Shown here in pieces: positions 29,411 through 38,147 of a DNA stretch of 64,000 nucleotides. A model generated the notes under the pieces. The model was not told the DNA's origin, ran no database searches, and saw only the letters and a list, made by a program, of their open reading frames with translations. The DNA is from Balneolales bacterium ANBcel1 (GTDB taxonomy: Bacteria > Bacteroidota > Rhodothermia > Balneolales > Natronogracilivirgulaceae): the NCBI GenBank assembly GCA_029688905.1, contig JARULB010000008.1, forward strand, positions 1-64,000, written 5' to 3'. The stretch's first letter is position 1. Each line of letters opens with the position of its first letter. The translations under genes were made by a program, and so were the position numbers.

Positions 29411-29680
29411 TCAGAATTTAAAAGTGGTACGAATACCGGTTATGATCAGCATCAGGGCGAGAACCGCCATGGTGATCAGCATGGTAAGCATGGCCGCATC
29501 GGTAACACCACCTGTTATAAGATAGGATATGCCGAAAATGACAGCAGGTATCACATAAATCAGAATCTTGAAAACTTCCTGCTTTCCCTGAATAATGTTT
29601 TTGATACCAAATCCGACCATGGACAGCAGGCCTACAACAACCAATGCCAGCATCAGTCCGATTGCAATGGGTACGTACAT
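29411..29680 (-). CDS. Small three-span membrane protein in the ExbB/ExbD operon
   Basis: 89 residues, nearly all hydrophobic, with about three spans (4-25, 40-60, 65-83) and a basic C-terminus (GIRTTFKF). I do not recognise a named family. It lies 27 bases after exbB and 8 before the first exbD, so it is certainly made with them. A role in assembling or stabilising the ExbB/ExbD motor is plausible from position alone. Confidence 0.8.
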   Translation of the reverse strand: MYVPIAIGLMLALVVVGLLSMVGFGIKNIIQGKQEVFKILIYVIPAVIFGISYLITGGVTDAAMLTMLITMAVLALMLIITGIRTTFKF

Positions 29681-29707
29681 AATGAGAAAAATTTAAAAGG
29701 TAAGTGG

Positions 29708-30460
29708 TTAGGAAGCGGACTCCTCAGAAGAATCCTCACCTTTTTTGGCATTGCGCTCTGCTTTCTCCTCTTCCGAAATAATCGGTTTGCCTTGCTGGAG
29801 AAGTGCAATGGAGTCAACCAGTACAATCGAGCTTTCTTCCATATCCACAACCAGCCGGTCGATCTTGGAAACGCAGTAGTTGTACCCGACCTGCAGAATG
29901 ATACCGGCAATCAGACCCGAAGCAGTTGTAAGAAGAGCTACCTTGATACCTCCGGCAACCAGACTCGGTGAAATATCACCGGCAGCCTCAATGGCATCAA
30001 AGGCCTGGATCATACCGATAACGGTTCCGGTAAATCCAAGCATCGGAGCGATGGCGATAAACAGGGAAAGCCAGACCAGGCCGCGCTCGAGAAAACTCAT
30101 CTCGATGGAGCCGTAGGACTGAATCGCTTTTTCCGCCGCATCGATACCCTCATCGGCACGAAGCAGACCGGCCTGAAAAACGGAAGCAACAGGGCCACGG
30201 GTGGAAGAGCAAAGCTCTTCGGCAGACTCAATGCCTCCATCCTGCAACGCCTCTTTGACATCCAGGATAAAATTACGGGTGTTGATATCAGCTCTGTTGA
30301 GCGTTATCAGACGCTCGAGAAATATGGCAAGTCCAAGGATCAATGCAATGAGAACGGGCCACATGAACGGACCACCTTCATTGAAATAACCGACAAGCAT
30401 GTTGAATAATCCTTCTTCCAGGGCGCCCTGGAAGAGCAGTGCACTAAACGAGAGGGTCAT
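29708..30460 (-). CDS. exbB: MotA/TolQ/ExbB proton channel protein
   Basis: 250 residues. The first span is about 28-48 (GPFMWPVLIALILGLAIFLERL); the paired later spans hold SLFIAIAPMLGFTGTVIGMIQAFD near 135-160 and VALLTTASGLIAGIILQVGYN near 175-200. The threonine/glycine packing motif is typical of ExbB and TolQ. The C-terminus (about 220-250) is charged and cytoplasmic. It is the first gene of the operon and follows a promoter with perfect consensus hexamers (30521-30549), with a CGGAG Shine-Dalgarno-like site just before ATG 30460. It energises outer-membrane transport or cell-envelope integrity with the two ExbD proteins. Confidence 0.94.
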   Translation of the reverse strand: MTLSFSALLFQGALEEGLFNMLVGYFNEGGPFMWPVLIALILGLAIFLERLITLNRADINTRNFILDVKEALQDGGIESAEELCSSTRGPVASVFQAGLLRADEGIDAAEKAIQSYGSIEMSFLERGLVWLSLFIAIAPMLGFTGTVIGMIQAFDAIEAAGDISPSLVAGGIKVALLTTASGLIAGIILQVGYNYCVSKIDRLVVDMEESSIVLVDSIALLQQGKPIISEEEKAERNAKKGEDSSEESAS

Positions 30461-30787
30461 ACGATTCTCCGATTTTTTACTAATGTTGTATTCTGGTAAT
30501 AGACAATTCGCAATGTGGAGATTATAGACTATTTTGCATCAAATGTCAAAGCCCCTGAGTCCTTAGCATCTAAGGCAATCCGACGGCCAGGAACCGCCAG
30601 ATTCAGGAAAAAACATATAAATGGGGTCATATAATCGGGGATAAATAGTATTGAAGCTGCAGATTCCGTATGAGGCGTAACCATAATTGCCAACAATTGC
30701 GGAACTGTAAAAAACGATACCATTCAACGTTACGTATGTATCAATTTATCCTGAGCAGCAAAATAGCGTTTTTTTATTAAAATAGGA
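30461..30787. other. Gap upstream of exbB
   Basis: 327 bases. It holds the exbB promoter at 30521-30549 and a leader of about 54 bases. The rest, downstream of the large outer-membrane gene on the same strand, shows no credible gene and no clear terminator, although T-rich tracts occur near 30770. Confidence 0.5.
30521..30549 (-). promoter_or_regulatory. Perfect-consensus sigma-70 promoter for the exbB operon
   Basis: On the minus strand TTGACA (30544-30549) is followed by exactly 17 bases and TATAAT (30521-30526). Both hexamers equal the E. coli consensus. The expected start site near 30514 gives a leader of about 54 bases before ATG 30460. Confidence 0.8.
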
Positions 30788-33700
30788 TTAAAAAACTGCA
30801 CTCATCGTAAATCTCATTGTCTGCACCAGGGGACGTGCCGTAACTGTTCTGCCGTCGTATTGAAGACTGGCCCTCAGGAAGTCACTGATCCGGTAATCGG
30901 ACTGAACCGACCAGGACCAGGTGCTGCCCAGGCCGGCGCCTTCGGTCATTTCAAATTCTCCCATGGTTGTGGATGGGCCACCGCTCAGATCAAAACGGCG
31001 GTATTCCACACGCACCGTCGCCTGCCAGCGGGCGGCGAGATTCAGTCTGGAATCCAGATGGGTTGTGACCCCGGTCACCTGTGCCGTTTCTGCGGGGTGG
31101 CTATCCCTTTTCCGGATCAGCGATACCCCGGCACCGGAGTTAACGGACTGATTCCAGCGGATATCCACCCGCGGCCGAATTTCCCTGCTTATAATCGAAT
31201 AGTTTCGCGAGGCGAATGTTTCGCTCAGGTTCTCGCTTTTTCCAACGGTTATGGCCGCCGACACCCTGTAACGCCTGCCAAGCCGGCCGCCACCCCTGGC
31301 AGTCAGGTTTTCAATCCGCTGCTTCTCAATACCGCTTGCCTGCCGGTTCTGTGACAGCATCCGGTCGGCGGTAAAACGAAGGTCCCGGCGTGTATTATTC
31401 CGGAACAGCTCCAGGTCCTGTTCCAGAAACACCCTGCCGGAGATGGTGAGGCTGTCGTCACGAAACCGGTCAAGTCGCAGTAAATAAATGTCCTCGAGAT
31501 CTTCCGTGCGGTTCTCCTCCCGGATATCGACCACCGAGTTCCACCGTATGCCCGAAAGAAAATCCAGCCAATCGGAAAACCGGGCGTCGTGCGGGTCGAT
31601 CAGCCGGGACGGGTCCAGCGATGTGCGCCATCGCACCCGGAGCGCTATCACGGGAAACAGCTCTTCCGATGGAATGAGCTGTTTGATGAATGTGCCCTCA
31701 TTCGGACTCTGTTCCGGGAAAAATTCATCCACCTGCTGAACCCCGTCGTTATTCAGATCCTCCCAGACATACTGGCCCATCTCGGGACCCACTTCGATGA
31801 ACGCCTCCTGCATCAACGGCCTGCGTTCGGTGTTGGCATCGTAGAGCAGCTGCGTTTCGACAAACCGGTTCCAGGGGCGATAGTCGGTTACAGACCTCAC
31901 CAGTACTCCGCGACTGTCCATCCGTTGCTGTTCTTGCCGGAATGCCTCATCAAACACCCGTTTGCGCAGCCCCAGCATGTTCTCTGTCCGGAACTGGCTG
32001 CCCCTGCCATACTCCAGAACATATCTCTGGGTCATTTCATGCGACTCCTGCCGCATCTCCCCGTTCAGTATCCCTCTGTCCTCCCGGTAACGGAGGGTAC
32101 TTCCGATCCGGAACTCGTCGGTGATCCGGTAAAACAGGCCCGGACCGATTTCAAAGAACCGAAATGATTGCGGAAGCAGCGAATCCGATACCGTGGCTCG
32201 CTGCCTGCGATCCTCCTGTTCGAAAACGAACTCCGGGTGGAGGGTTCCGCCGGGAGCAGACCATGTGTGATCGATGCGTCCGCGCTGTCGCAGCCAGTTG
32301 CCCTCCTGGTCCCGGTAGCGGTCACTGCTGGCGACATACTCCAGATAGTAATCGATACCCGGCAGCCCCTCCTCTTCCGAAAGCAGCCTCATATCGCCGC
32401 GTGTTCCATCGAACTCGCCGCGTTCAATGGCGCCTGCTCCTATCTCCAATTCGGTGAAGTCCGATGGGGCCCATCTCCCGCTGCCCTCCAGCCTTCTTTC
32501 ACTGGCCGCCTGCAACTCCGAAAGGTTCCAACGCCTGTCGAATTCAACCTCCCTGACCCGGTCGAAATAGGCAAAGTGCTCCCCCTCGTAACGGCCTCTG
32601 ACATCCAGCCCGAAACGGCCCAGGCGTGTTGGCCGGGAGGTCAGTTCCACCCCTCCCAAAAAGCCCATATCGTGGTTGTTGTGATTGTCCAGGGGCGACA
32701 GGCGGTTGCGATCGTGGTAGCTGCCCGCCCACTCTCCGTAAACCGTCAGGTGTGATGTTGCGCGAAACGAGCTTCGGAGGGCGATCATGCTCTGTTCAAC
32801 CGGCCGGGAGATCTGCCGCTGCGGGGCGTAATTGCCTTTGCCCGGACCAACCCATTCATACAGAATGCCGTTCGCTGCCCGGCCGACCCGCCGATAGTCG
32901 CCTTCTCCTTCGCCGACCCGGCTAAACTGAACCCGGAATACTCCTGACGAATCCCCCGGAATGTGCTCAAAGATCCGGTATTGTTCCCCTTCGAAGAGGG
33001 TGTCGACCCGGCTGTAGAGCAGAAAATCGGCATCGCGGCGGAAGCCGACCGAATCCGCCCCGCTGACGACCGCCCTGGACGGATCATCGCCGGCCTGTCT
33101 CAAAACCTCCCGCTCGGTATCGGTCAGAAACAGGCGGCTGCTCATATTTACATTATCCGCTTCGCGGATGATCGAAGCGCCGAACGATGCTCTGCCGTTC
33201 AGCAGCCGGTCGTGTTCCGCCTCGGCAGATATCACCGTACGGGTATAGGCATCGGTCAGGTACTGAAAATCGACCGTAATCCTGGAGTGGTCGGTGATGA
33301 TGCGGTTGGAAGTGAAGGTGATTTCACCAAGTCCGTAATCAATCACGTAGTCGTTTTCCTCCCCGCGAACCATGCGCTGACCATTTATGTACACCCGTTC
33401 GGAACCGGCAAGCACGATGATGAACGCTTCGTTCTCCGCCCCGGCCAGGCGGTACGGGCCCTGGACACCATCCTCCCCGCGAAATGCCATTTCGTGATAC
33501 TGGCCGCGCACCACGGCGGCGGAGCCCTGGTAATCGCCATACCGATTCAGATTGGCGCGGACATCCACCCCCTGGAGCCGCCGGTCGATCACCGCGAAAT
33601 TGCTCCGGTCGAGACGCATATCGATATCACCCATCTGAAGCCGGCCCATTTCGTGGCTAAGGCGTATATAGACCTGGTCAAATTCCCTCAGGGTTTGCGT

Positions 33701-34303
33701 GGTACCGTCGGGCTGGATGGGGGTACTGCGGTCGGTAAGAGAGGCCACCAGCTCCAGGTCGTCGGTGATGTTGCCCGAGATGTCGAAATTGAGTCCGCTT
33801 TCCAGGGAGAAATCCTGGGCGGACCCTACAACCACGCCGCGACGTATACTTCCGCTCCGGTTCAGGTCGGTGCCCGCAAACAGATCCTGCCGGGTCACAG
33901 CTCTTCGGGCAATCTGTTCGAACTCTTCCGGATCGTCGGCATCCCGCAGGGTATCGGTGTCCACCCATTCCCGCTCATAGACCGAGACCGGCAGATCCAG
34001 GGGCCATACCCGGTAGGAGAAGCGCAGGGTATCGGCGGAAGCCCTGACGGATTGCGGTGCATCCCAGCTCCACACCCCTCTCACGGGATCCAGTGACCAC
34101 TGTTCCTCCGCCAGCGGTTCACCATCAGCCAGAACGTCGAAGGTTTCCGGAAGAATCCAGGGATCCAGCACCACGAGGGAGTCGGCCACGGTAACTGCCA
34201 CCACACGTTCTTTCTCCAAAGCCACCTGTGCCTGCAGATTTGCCGAGGCCAGGACGCCCGCGGCAGCCATCCAGAAAAAGACCCATTTTCTCAAAAGATC
34301 CAA
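30788..34303 (-). CDS. Large outer-membrane beta-barrel protein with EF-hand-like site
   Basis: 1171 residues. It has a signal peptide (MDLLRKWVFFWMAAAGVLAS, cleavage after LQAQ near 26). The N-terminal third has NFDISGNITDDLELVASLTD and ENDYVIDYGLGEITFTSNRI, patterns I associate with large SprA-like and related surface proteins. The remainder is a long series of amphipathic strands ending in TMSAVF, suggesting a barrel. Near residue 848 DLNNDGVQQVDE matches a calcium-binding loop of dockerin/EF-hand type. Start is TTG at 34301-34303; a stop codon lies just upstream. Much smaller than SprA (about 2400 residues). Function unknown; single-gene unit between exbB and rplI. Confidence 0.75.
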   Translation of the reverse strand: MDLLRKWVFFWMAAAGVLASANLQAQVALEKERVVAVTVADSLVVLDPWILPETFDVLADGEPLAEEQWSLDPVRGVWSWDAPQSVRASADTLRFSYRVWPLDLPVSVYEREWVDTDTLRDADDPEEFEQIARRAVTRQDLFAGTDLNRSGSIRRGVVVGSAQDFSLESGLNFDISGNITDDLELVASLTDRSTPIQPDGTTQTLREFDQVYIRLSHEMGRLQMGDIDMRLDRSNFAVIDRRLQGVDVRANLNRYGDYQGSAAVVRGQYHEMAFRGEDGVQGPYRLAGAENEAFIIVLAGSERVYINGQRMVRGEENDYVIDYGLGEITFTSNRIITDHSRITVDFQYLTDAYTRTVISAEAEHDRLLNGRASFGASIIREADNVNMSSRLFLTDTEREVLRQAGDDPSRAVVSGADSVGFRRDADFLLYSRVDTLFEGEQYRIFEHIPGDSSGVFRVQFSRVGEGEGDYRRVGRAANGILYEWVGPGKGNYAPQRQISRPVEQSMIALRSSFRATSHLTVYGEWAGSYHDRNRLSPLDNHNNHDMGFLGGVELTSRPTRLGRFGLDVRGRYEGEHFAYFDRVREVEFDRRWNLSELQAASERRLEGSGRWAPSDFTELEIGAGAIERGEFDGTRGDMRLLSEEEGLPGIDYYLEYVASSDRYRDQEGNWLRQRGRIDHTWSAPGGTLHPEFVFEQEDRRQRATVSDSLLPQSFRFFEIGPGLFYRITDEFRIGSTLRYREDRGILNGEMRQESHEMTQRYVLEYGRGSQFRTENMLGLRKRVFDEAFRQEQQRMDSRGVLVRSVTDYRPWNRFVETQLLYDANTERRPLMQEAFIEVGPEMGQYVWEDLNNDGVQQVDEFFPEQSPNEGTFIKQLIPSEELFPVIALRVRWRTSLDPSRLIDPHDARFSDWLDFLSGIRWNSVVDIREENRTEDLEDIYLLRLDRFRDDSLTISGRVFLEQDLELFRNNTRRDLRFTADRMLSQNRQASGIEKQRIENLTARGGGRLGRRYRVSAAITVGKSENLSETFASRNYSIISREIRPRVDIRWNQSVNSGAGVSLIRKRDSHPAETAQVTGVTTHLDSRLNLAARWQATVRVEYRRFDLSGGPSTTMGEFEMTEGAGLGSTWSWSVQSDYRISDFLRASLQYDGRTVTARPLVQTMRFTMSAVF

Positions 34304-34320
34304 TTGAAGTTATCGCCGGA

Positions 34321-34356
34321 TAAAAAAAAAGGAAACACAGCAACTGTGTTTCCTTT
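34321..34356 (-). terminator. Rho-independent terminator of the rpsF-rpsR-rplI operon
   Basis: Perfect stem AAAGGAAACACAG / CTGTGTTTCCTTT with a 3-base loop (CAA on the plus strand), followed on the minus strand by nine T residues. It starts 42 bases after the rplI stop. Confidence 0.93.
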
Positions 34357-34398
34357 GAAAGAACGGATAGTTCAGGAAAGATAGTCTTCCATGAGCAA

Positions 34399-34848
34399 TC
34401 AATCCTCGGCTTTCACCACCCAGAAAGTAAGGGATACTTTCACCTCTTCATGGAGGCTGATGGTGGCGGTATATTCGCCAAGCTGATTGACGTTGTCATC
34501 GATCTGGATCTTCTTGCGATCGATGTCGAAACCTTTGTCCTTGAGGGCATCGGCGATCTGAACGTTGGTGACCGTACCGAAAATTTTGCCCTGTTCGCCT
34601 GCTTTCACGGCAAGGGTGATGTTGATTCCCTGCAGTTTTTCAGCGGTTTCCCTGGCTGTTTCGAGATCAGCTTTGCGCTGCTCCAGTACTTTTTTGAGTT
34701 GATTGTCGACCGCCTTGCGGGCTCCGGGGGTTGCGAGTACGGCTCGTCCGGTGGGAATCAGGTAATTTCTTCCGAAACCATCCTTCACATCAACGACTTC
34801 ACCGGCCAGCCCCAGTTTTTCGACATCCTGTTTAAGAATAACTTGCAT
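34399..34848 (-). CDS. rplI: 50S ribosomal protein L9
   Basis: 149 residues, standard length. L9 has an N-terminal RNA-binding domain (MQVILKQDVEKLGLAGEVV, with the conserved GFGRNYLIP near 26-34), a long helix and a C-terminal domain. It binds 23S rRNA near the L1 stalk. It is the last gene of the rpsF-rpsR-rplI operon, 21 bases after rpsR, and is followed by a strong terminator. Confidence 0.97.
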   Translation of the reverse strand: MQVILKQDVEKLGLAGEVVDVKDGFGRNYLIPTGRAVLATPGARKAVDNQLKKVLEQRKADLETARETAEKLQGINITLAVKAGEQGKIFGTVTNVQIADALKDKGFDIDRKKIQIDDNVNQLGEYTATISLHEEVKVSLTFWVVKAED

Positions 34849-34869
34849 GTTTAACTCCTTAAAATGTGA

Positions 34870-35121
34870 TTATCTGAGATTTTCGGCAACAAACGGAAGC
34901 AGGCCGAGATGACGGGCCCGTTTGATGGCAAGGGCGAGTTGCCGCTGATATTTCGCGCTGGTACCGGTGACACGGCGGGGAAGGATTTTCCCCTGATCAT
35001 TGACAAACCGCTCCAGCGTGTCCACGTCCTTGTAGTCGATGTAAATCACACCGGCTTTGGAGAATTTGCACTCTTTCTCCTTGAGGTTTCCTTTCTTGGG
35101 ATGTGCGGGGTTTTTTAACAT
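34870..35121 (-). CDS. rpsR: 30S ribosomal protein S18
   Basis: 83 residues, normal. S18 forms a heterodimer with S6 on the 30S platform. The conserved part [21 protein letters not shown] and the [15 protein letters not shown] segment are present. It lies between rpsF and rplI. It uses no zinc-ribbon Cys pairs; only one cysteine is seen near residue 18, so it is a C-minus-like form. Confidence 0.96.
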   Translation of the reverse strand: MLKNPAHPKKGNLKEKECKFSKAGVIYIDYKDVDTLERFVNDQGKILPRRVTGTSAKYQRQLALAIKRARHLGLLPFVAENLR

Positions 35122-35147
35122 TTCTTTTCTCCTTTACGTTGGGTGGA

Positions 35148-35519
35148 TTACGCTTCTTCTTCGGGCGTTTCCGTGAAAATGACCGGCAATTTGCCTTTTT
35201 TCTTCATCTCAAGGTGCTTGAGCATCTTGTTGTCGTATTTCAGCACAAGGTGTCTCAGAACGTTTTCCTGCAGCTTGAAATACTTCTCGAGATCGGTCAC
35301 AATCGTCGAGGGAGCGTTGATGTAGGCATTCACGTAGTAGCCGCTGTTCTTTCCATCCATCTCGTAGGCGAGGCGCTTGATGCCCCACTCATCCACTTCA
35401 TCAATCTCCGCGCCCTTTCCGGTCACAAAGGACTCAAAGTTCTCCTTGACCTCCTTGACCTGATCTTCTTCAAGAACGGGATTGATGATAAAGGTCACTT
35501 CATAAAAATTCTTTTTCAT
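35148..35519 (-). CDS. rpsF: 30S ribosomal protein S6
   Basis: 123 residues. The S6 fold begins with KKNFYEVTFIINPVL and the conserved aromatic/basic helix WGIKRLAYEM lies near 63-72. The last 20 residues are acidic, as in other S6 proteins. First gene of its operon, preceded by a leader of about 140 bases with two GC-rich hairpins and a sigma-70-like promoter. The S6-S18 complex is known to repress its own mRNA in many bacteria by binding such a leader. Confidence 0.97.
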   Translation of the reverse strand: MKKNFYEVTFIINPVLEEDQVKEVKENFESFVTGKGAEIDEVDEWGIKRLAYEMDGKNSGYYVNAYINAPSTIVTDLEKYFKLQENVLRHLVLKYDNKMLKHLEMKKKGKLPVIFTETPEEEA

Positions 35520-35659
35520 GTGTCTTTATCGGTTTTCTTCCGGCACATGGCACATCCGTGAATCAGGCCGGCAGGTGCTGCCGGCGCTTCCGCCACGAAT
35601 GAATCATATCACCTTCGGTTGTTTATAACAAACAGCCGCTGGAGTCTCCAGCGGCAGGC
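35520..35659 (-). promoter_or_regulatory. Structured leader of the rpsF operon, candidate S6-S18 site
   Basis: Two perfect stem-loops lie in the leader: GCCGCTGGA / TCCAGCGGC (35635-35655, 3-base loop), starting almost at the predicted transcription start, and GCCGGCAG / CTGCCGGC (35567-35585, 3-base loop). Neither has a T-run, so they are not simple terminators. The S6-S18 complex binds a leader stem with a CCG element in other phyla; similar elements occur here but I could not confirm the full motif. Confidence 0.5.
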
Positions 35660-35665
35660 GGCGTA

Positions 35666-35694
35666 AAGATAACGACATTGCAGGTTTATTCCAA
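35666..35694 (-). promoter_or_regulatory. rpsF: Sigma-70-like promoter for rpsF operon
   Basis: On the minus strand TTGGAA (35689-35694), 17 bases and TATCTT (35666-35671). Spacing is exact and each hexamer has four of six consensus bases. The start near 35659 places the leader hairpins immediately after it. Confidence 0.55.
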
Positions 35695-35861
35695 TCGGAA
35701 ACGCGTTTGCGGCTCCGGTTTGGCGCATCGTCCGCGGTCATATCCGCCGATGTCGTTTTCGGTTCTGCTGTGCATCAACGCATAACCCAATCAGGGCGGC
35801 GGATCCAGCCATCCCGAGATATCCTGTTTTCGGATATGGTTGAACAGAAAGGCCAAGCTGG

Positions 35862-36557
35862 TTATTCGGATTCGAAACCCGGACCCGGATCTATTCCGGG
35901 AATATCGAAGATTCCGAAGTCCACCAGGACATTGGCTGCGCCATTGATCACAAACTGTACGGAGATAACCGCCAGAATAAGTCCGAATACCTTGGTGACA
36001 ATCTGCTTCCCGCTGTCACCGAGGTAGCGTACGATCACCCTGGAATAGATCATGGAGTAATAGCAGGTGATGGTGGTCACAAGTACCGCCACAAACACCA
36101 GGCCCGTATGGTAGATGCTCGGCGCCTCGCTGGTGAGAATCATTACGGTGGCAATGGACCCCGGGCCGCTGATGAACGGAATCGCCAGCGGAATAACAGA
36201 AATATCGTCCGCGATCTCTCCTTCGGGCTTGGTTTGTTTTCTCTCATCTTCTCCTTTGCTGCGGATCATCCCCATCGCAATTCCGAACAGGATGATTCCT
36301 CCGGCAATACGGAAAGCGGCCAGCGTAATTCCGAACAACTGAAAGATCACACCGCCCAGCAAGGCAAAAATAAAAAAGAGGCCGGTGGATATTTTCGTGG
36401 CGCGCAGGGCCAGCTCTCTTTTTCGCTCCTCTTTCATGCGCGTTGTAAGCGACATGAAGGCAAACGCGGTTGTCAGCGGATTCACAATTACAAAGATACC
36501 CGCGATGGTGATCAGCAAATACAGAACAGTGGTTTGAATAATTTCGATAACTCCCAT
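35862..36557 (-). CDS. MarC family integral membrane protein
   Basis: 231 residues with about six spans, typical of MarC/YhgN. Segments IVNPLTTAFAFMSLT in the first third and PLAIPFISGPGSIATVMIL near 140-160 are family hallmarks. The family was named after the E. coli marC locus but is not a proven drug exporter; function is unknown. It starts with ATG at 36557 and stands alone between rpsF and the nuo operon; the C-terminus ends in an acidic, Pro-rich tail (PGIDPGPGFESE). Confidence 0.9.
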   Translation of the reverse strand: MGVIEIIQTTVLYLLITIAGIFVIVNPLTTAFAFMSLTTRMKEERKRELALRATKISTGLFFIFALLGGVIFQLFGITLAAFRIAGGIILFGIAMGMIRSKGEDERKQTKPEGEIADDISVIPLAIPFISGPGSIATVMILTSEAPSIYHTGLVFVAVLVTTITCYYSMIYSRVIVRYLGDSGKQIVTKVFGLILAVISVQFVINGAANVLVDFGIFDIPGIDPGPGFESE

Positions 36558-36707
36558 AGCGATCAGTTTTTGTAAATATTATCCCTTTTTATTACAACTG
36601 ATCCGCTTTTTCAGCCGTTCCGTATGCCCCGTCAAGCCCGGTTCATGGATTCAGCGGAACAGGTTCACTGGCGAGCTGCAGAAACCTCCATCGCTTCCGG
36701 CTGACTG

Positions 36708-38138
36708 CTAATAGGAAGCTCCCTTGAAGCTGCCGAGAAGATCGACCAGGCCGCCCGGATTAATACCGAAATAGATTGTCATGGCAGCCAGCAGCAGCAA
36801 CGCTCCCGTGTAAACCACACCCGGCCGGGTGAGCACGGTACCGGTTTCATTCTCCTTCATGTAAAGATAGACCATCACACGAAGGTAATAATACACCGAG
36901 GCGGCGCTTGCAAGCACACCGACGATGACCAGACTGATCAGTCCCTCATCAATGGCAGCGGCAAAAACGCGGTACTTTCCAATAAAACCTGCAAATGGCG
37001 GAATGCCCACCATGGAGAAGAGAAAGATGGACATCATCACTCCCATAACCGGCTGCTGAAAGCCGAGGCCGGAGTAACTCTTGATCTCTGTGAAATCCTG
37101 CCCTTTGTGCCATTCCATATAGGCGACTATTCCAAAGGCACCGACATTCATTAGCGTGTATGCAAACAGGTAGAACAGTACCGCGCTGTAAGCGGCGGGG
37201 GTTCCGGCCGCCAGACCGATCATTATGTAACCCGCATGGGCGATGCTGGAGTAGGCCAGCATCCGTTTTACATTATCCTGGACCAGCGCCAGCACATTTC
37301 CAACAACCATGGTAAGGATGGCAAAGACCCAGATCACATCCGCCCACTCGGTCCGGGCTTCGGGGAGTGCCCGGCTCAACACCAGTACAAAAGCCACGAT
37401 TGCCGCCGATTTGGAAGCGGTAGCCATGAAGGCCGTGATGGTCGTCGGCGCTCCGTGATAGACATCGGGCGTCCACATGTGGAAGGGCACGGCCGATATC
37501 TTGAAGAAAAAGCCGACCAGCAGCAACGCCACACCGGCCCAGTAGATGAGACCCTTGTTTTCGACGGCGGCGATATCCACCAGGAATGTTGAACCGGAAG
37601 CCCCATAGAGCAACGCGATTCCATAAAGCAGAAAACCGGTGGCAAAGGCTCCCAGCAGAAAATACTTCAGCGCCGCTTCTATGCTCTTCTTCTCCCCTTT
37701 CACCAGTCCGGCCAGCACATAGAGAGAAATGGACATGGTTTCGATACCCAGAAAAAGGGTAACCAGATTGTTTGACTGCACCAGCAGCAACATCCCGAAC
37801 GCTGCAAACAAAATCATGGAATAGACTTCCGCAATATGATGCCCGATGTTCTCCAGATAGTCGCGTGTAAGCAGCACGGAAAACAGGGTGCCGGTCATGA
37901 CCAGGACCGCGCCGAATGCAGCGGTTCCCCCGTACGTGATCAGTTCGTAAAAGGAGGTACCTGTGGGTCCGAACAGGTCGTAAATGGCCACACCGAGGGC
38001 GAGGATGGAAAGAAGCACCGTGGTACCGTACGACAGGCGCGGATTCTCCGTAAATGCATCCAGCATCATAACCAGCAGGCCGGCGGCCCCTATGATTATG
38101 AGCGGCAGAATGGTCAATAGTTCGTTAGCAGATTCCAT
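36708..38138 (-). CDS. nuoN: NADH-quinone oxidoreductase subunit N
   Basis: 476 residues, about 14 spans, an antiporter-like proton-pumping subunit of complex I. The conserved region GLVKGEKKSIEAALKYFLLGAF (about 145-166) and FKISAVPFHMWTPDVYHGAPTTI near 215-235 contain the key Lys and His of the proton path. Last gene of the nuoJKLM-pcd-nuoN set, starting 9 bases after the pterin dehydratase gene. Confidence 0.96.
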   Translation of the reverse strand: MESANELLTILPLIIIGAAGLLVMMLDAFTENPRLSYGTTVLLSILALGVAIYDLFGPTGTSFYELITYGGTAAFGAVLVMTGTLFSVLLTRDYLENIGHHIAEVYSMILFAAFGMLLLVQSNNLVTLFLGIETMSISLYVLAGLVKGEKKSIEAALKYFLLGAFATGFLLYGIALLYGASGSTFLVDIAAVENKGLIYWAGVALLLVGFFFKISAVPFHMWTPDVYHGAPTTITAFMATASKSAAIVAFVLVLSRALPEARTEWADVIWVFAILTMVVGNVLALVQDNVKRMLAYSSIAHAGYIMIGLAAGTPAAYSAVLFYLFAYTLMNVGAFGIVAYMEWHKGQDFTEIKSYSGLGFQQPVMGVMMSIFLFSMVGIPPFAGFIGKYRVFAAAIDEGLISLVIVGVLASAASVYYYLRVMVYLYMKENETGTVLTRPGVVYTGALLLLAAMTIYFGINPGGLVDLLGSFKGASY

Positions 38139-38147
38139 GAATTATGT

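Noticed and set aside
30529-30723. 64-codon minus-strand frame upstream of exbB
   Set aside because: It contains the exbB promoter hexamers and has no features beyond random hydrophobic residues.
32963-34096. 377-codon plus-strand frame opposite the large outer-membrane gene
   Set aside because: Its residues have no motif and the other strand has a signal peptide and barrel pattern.
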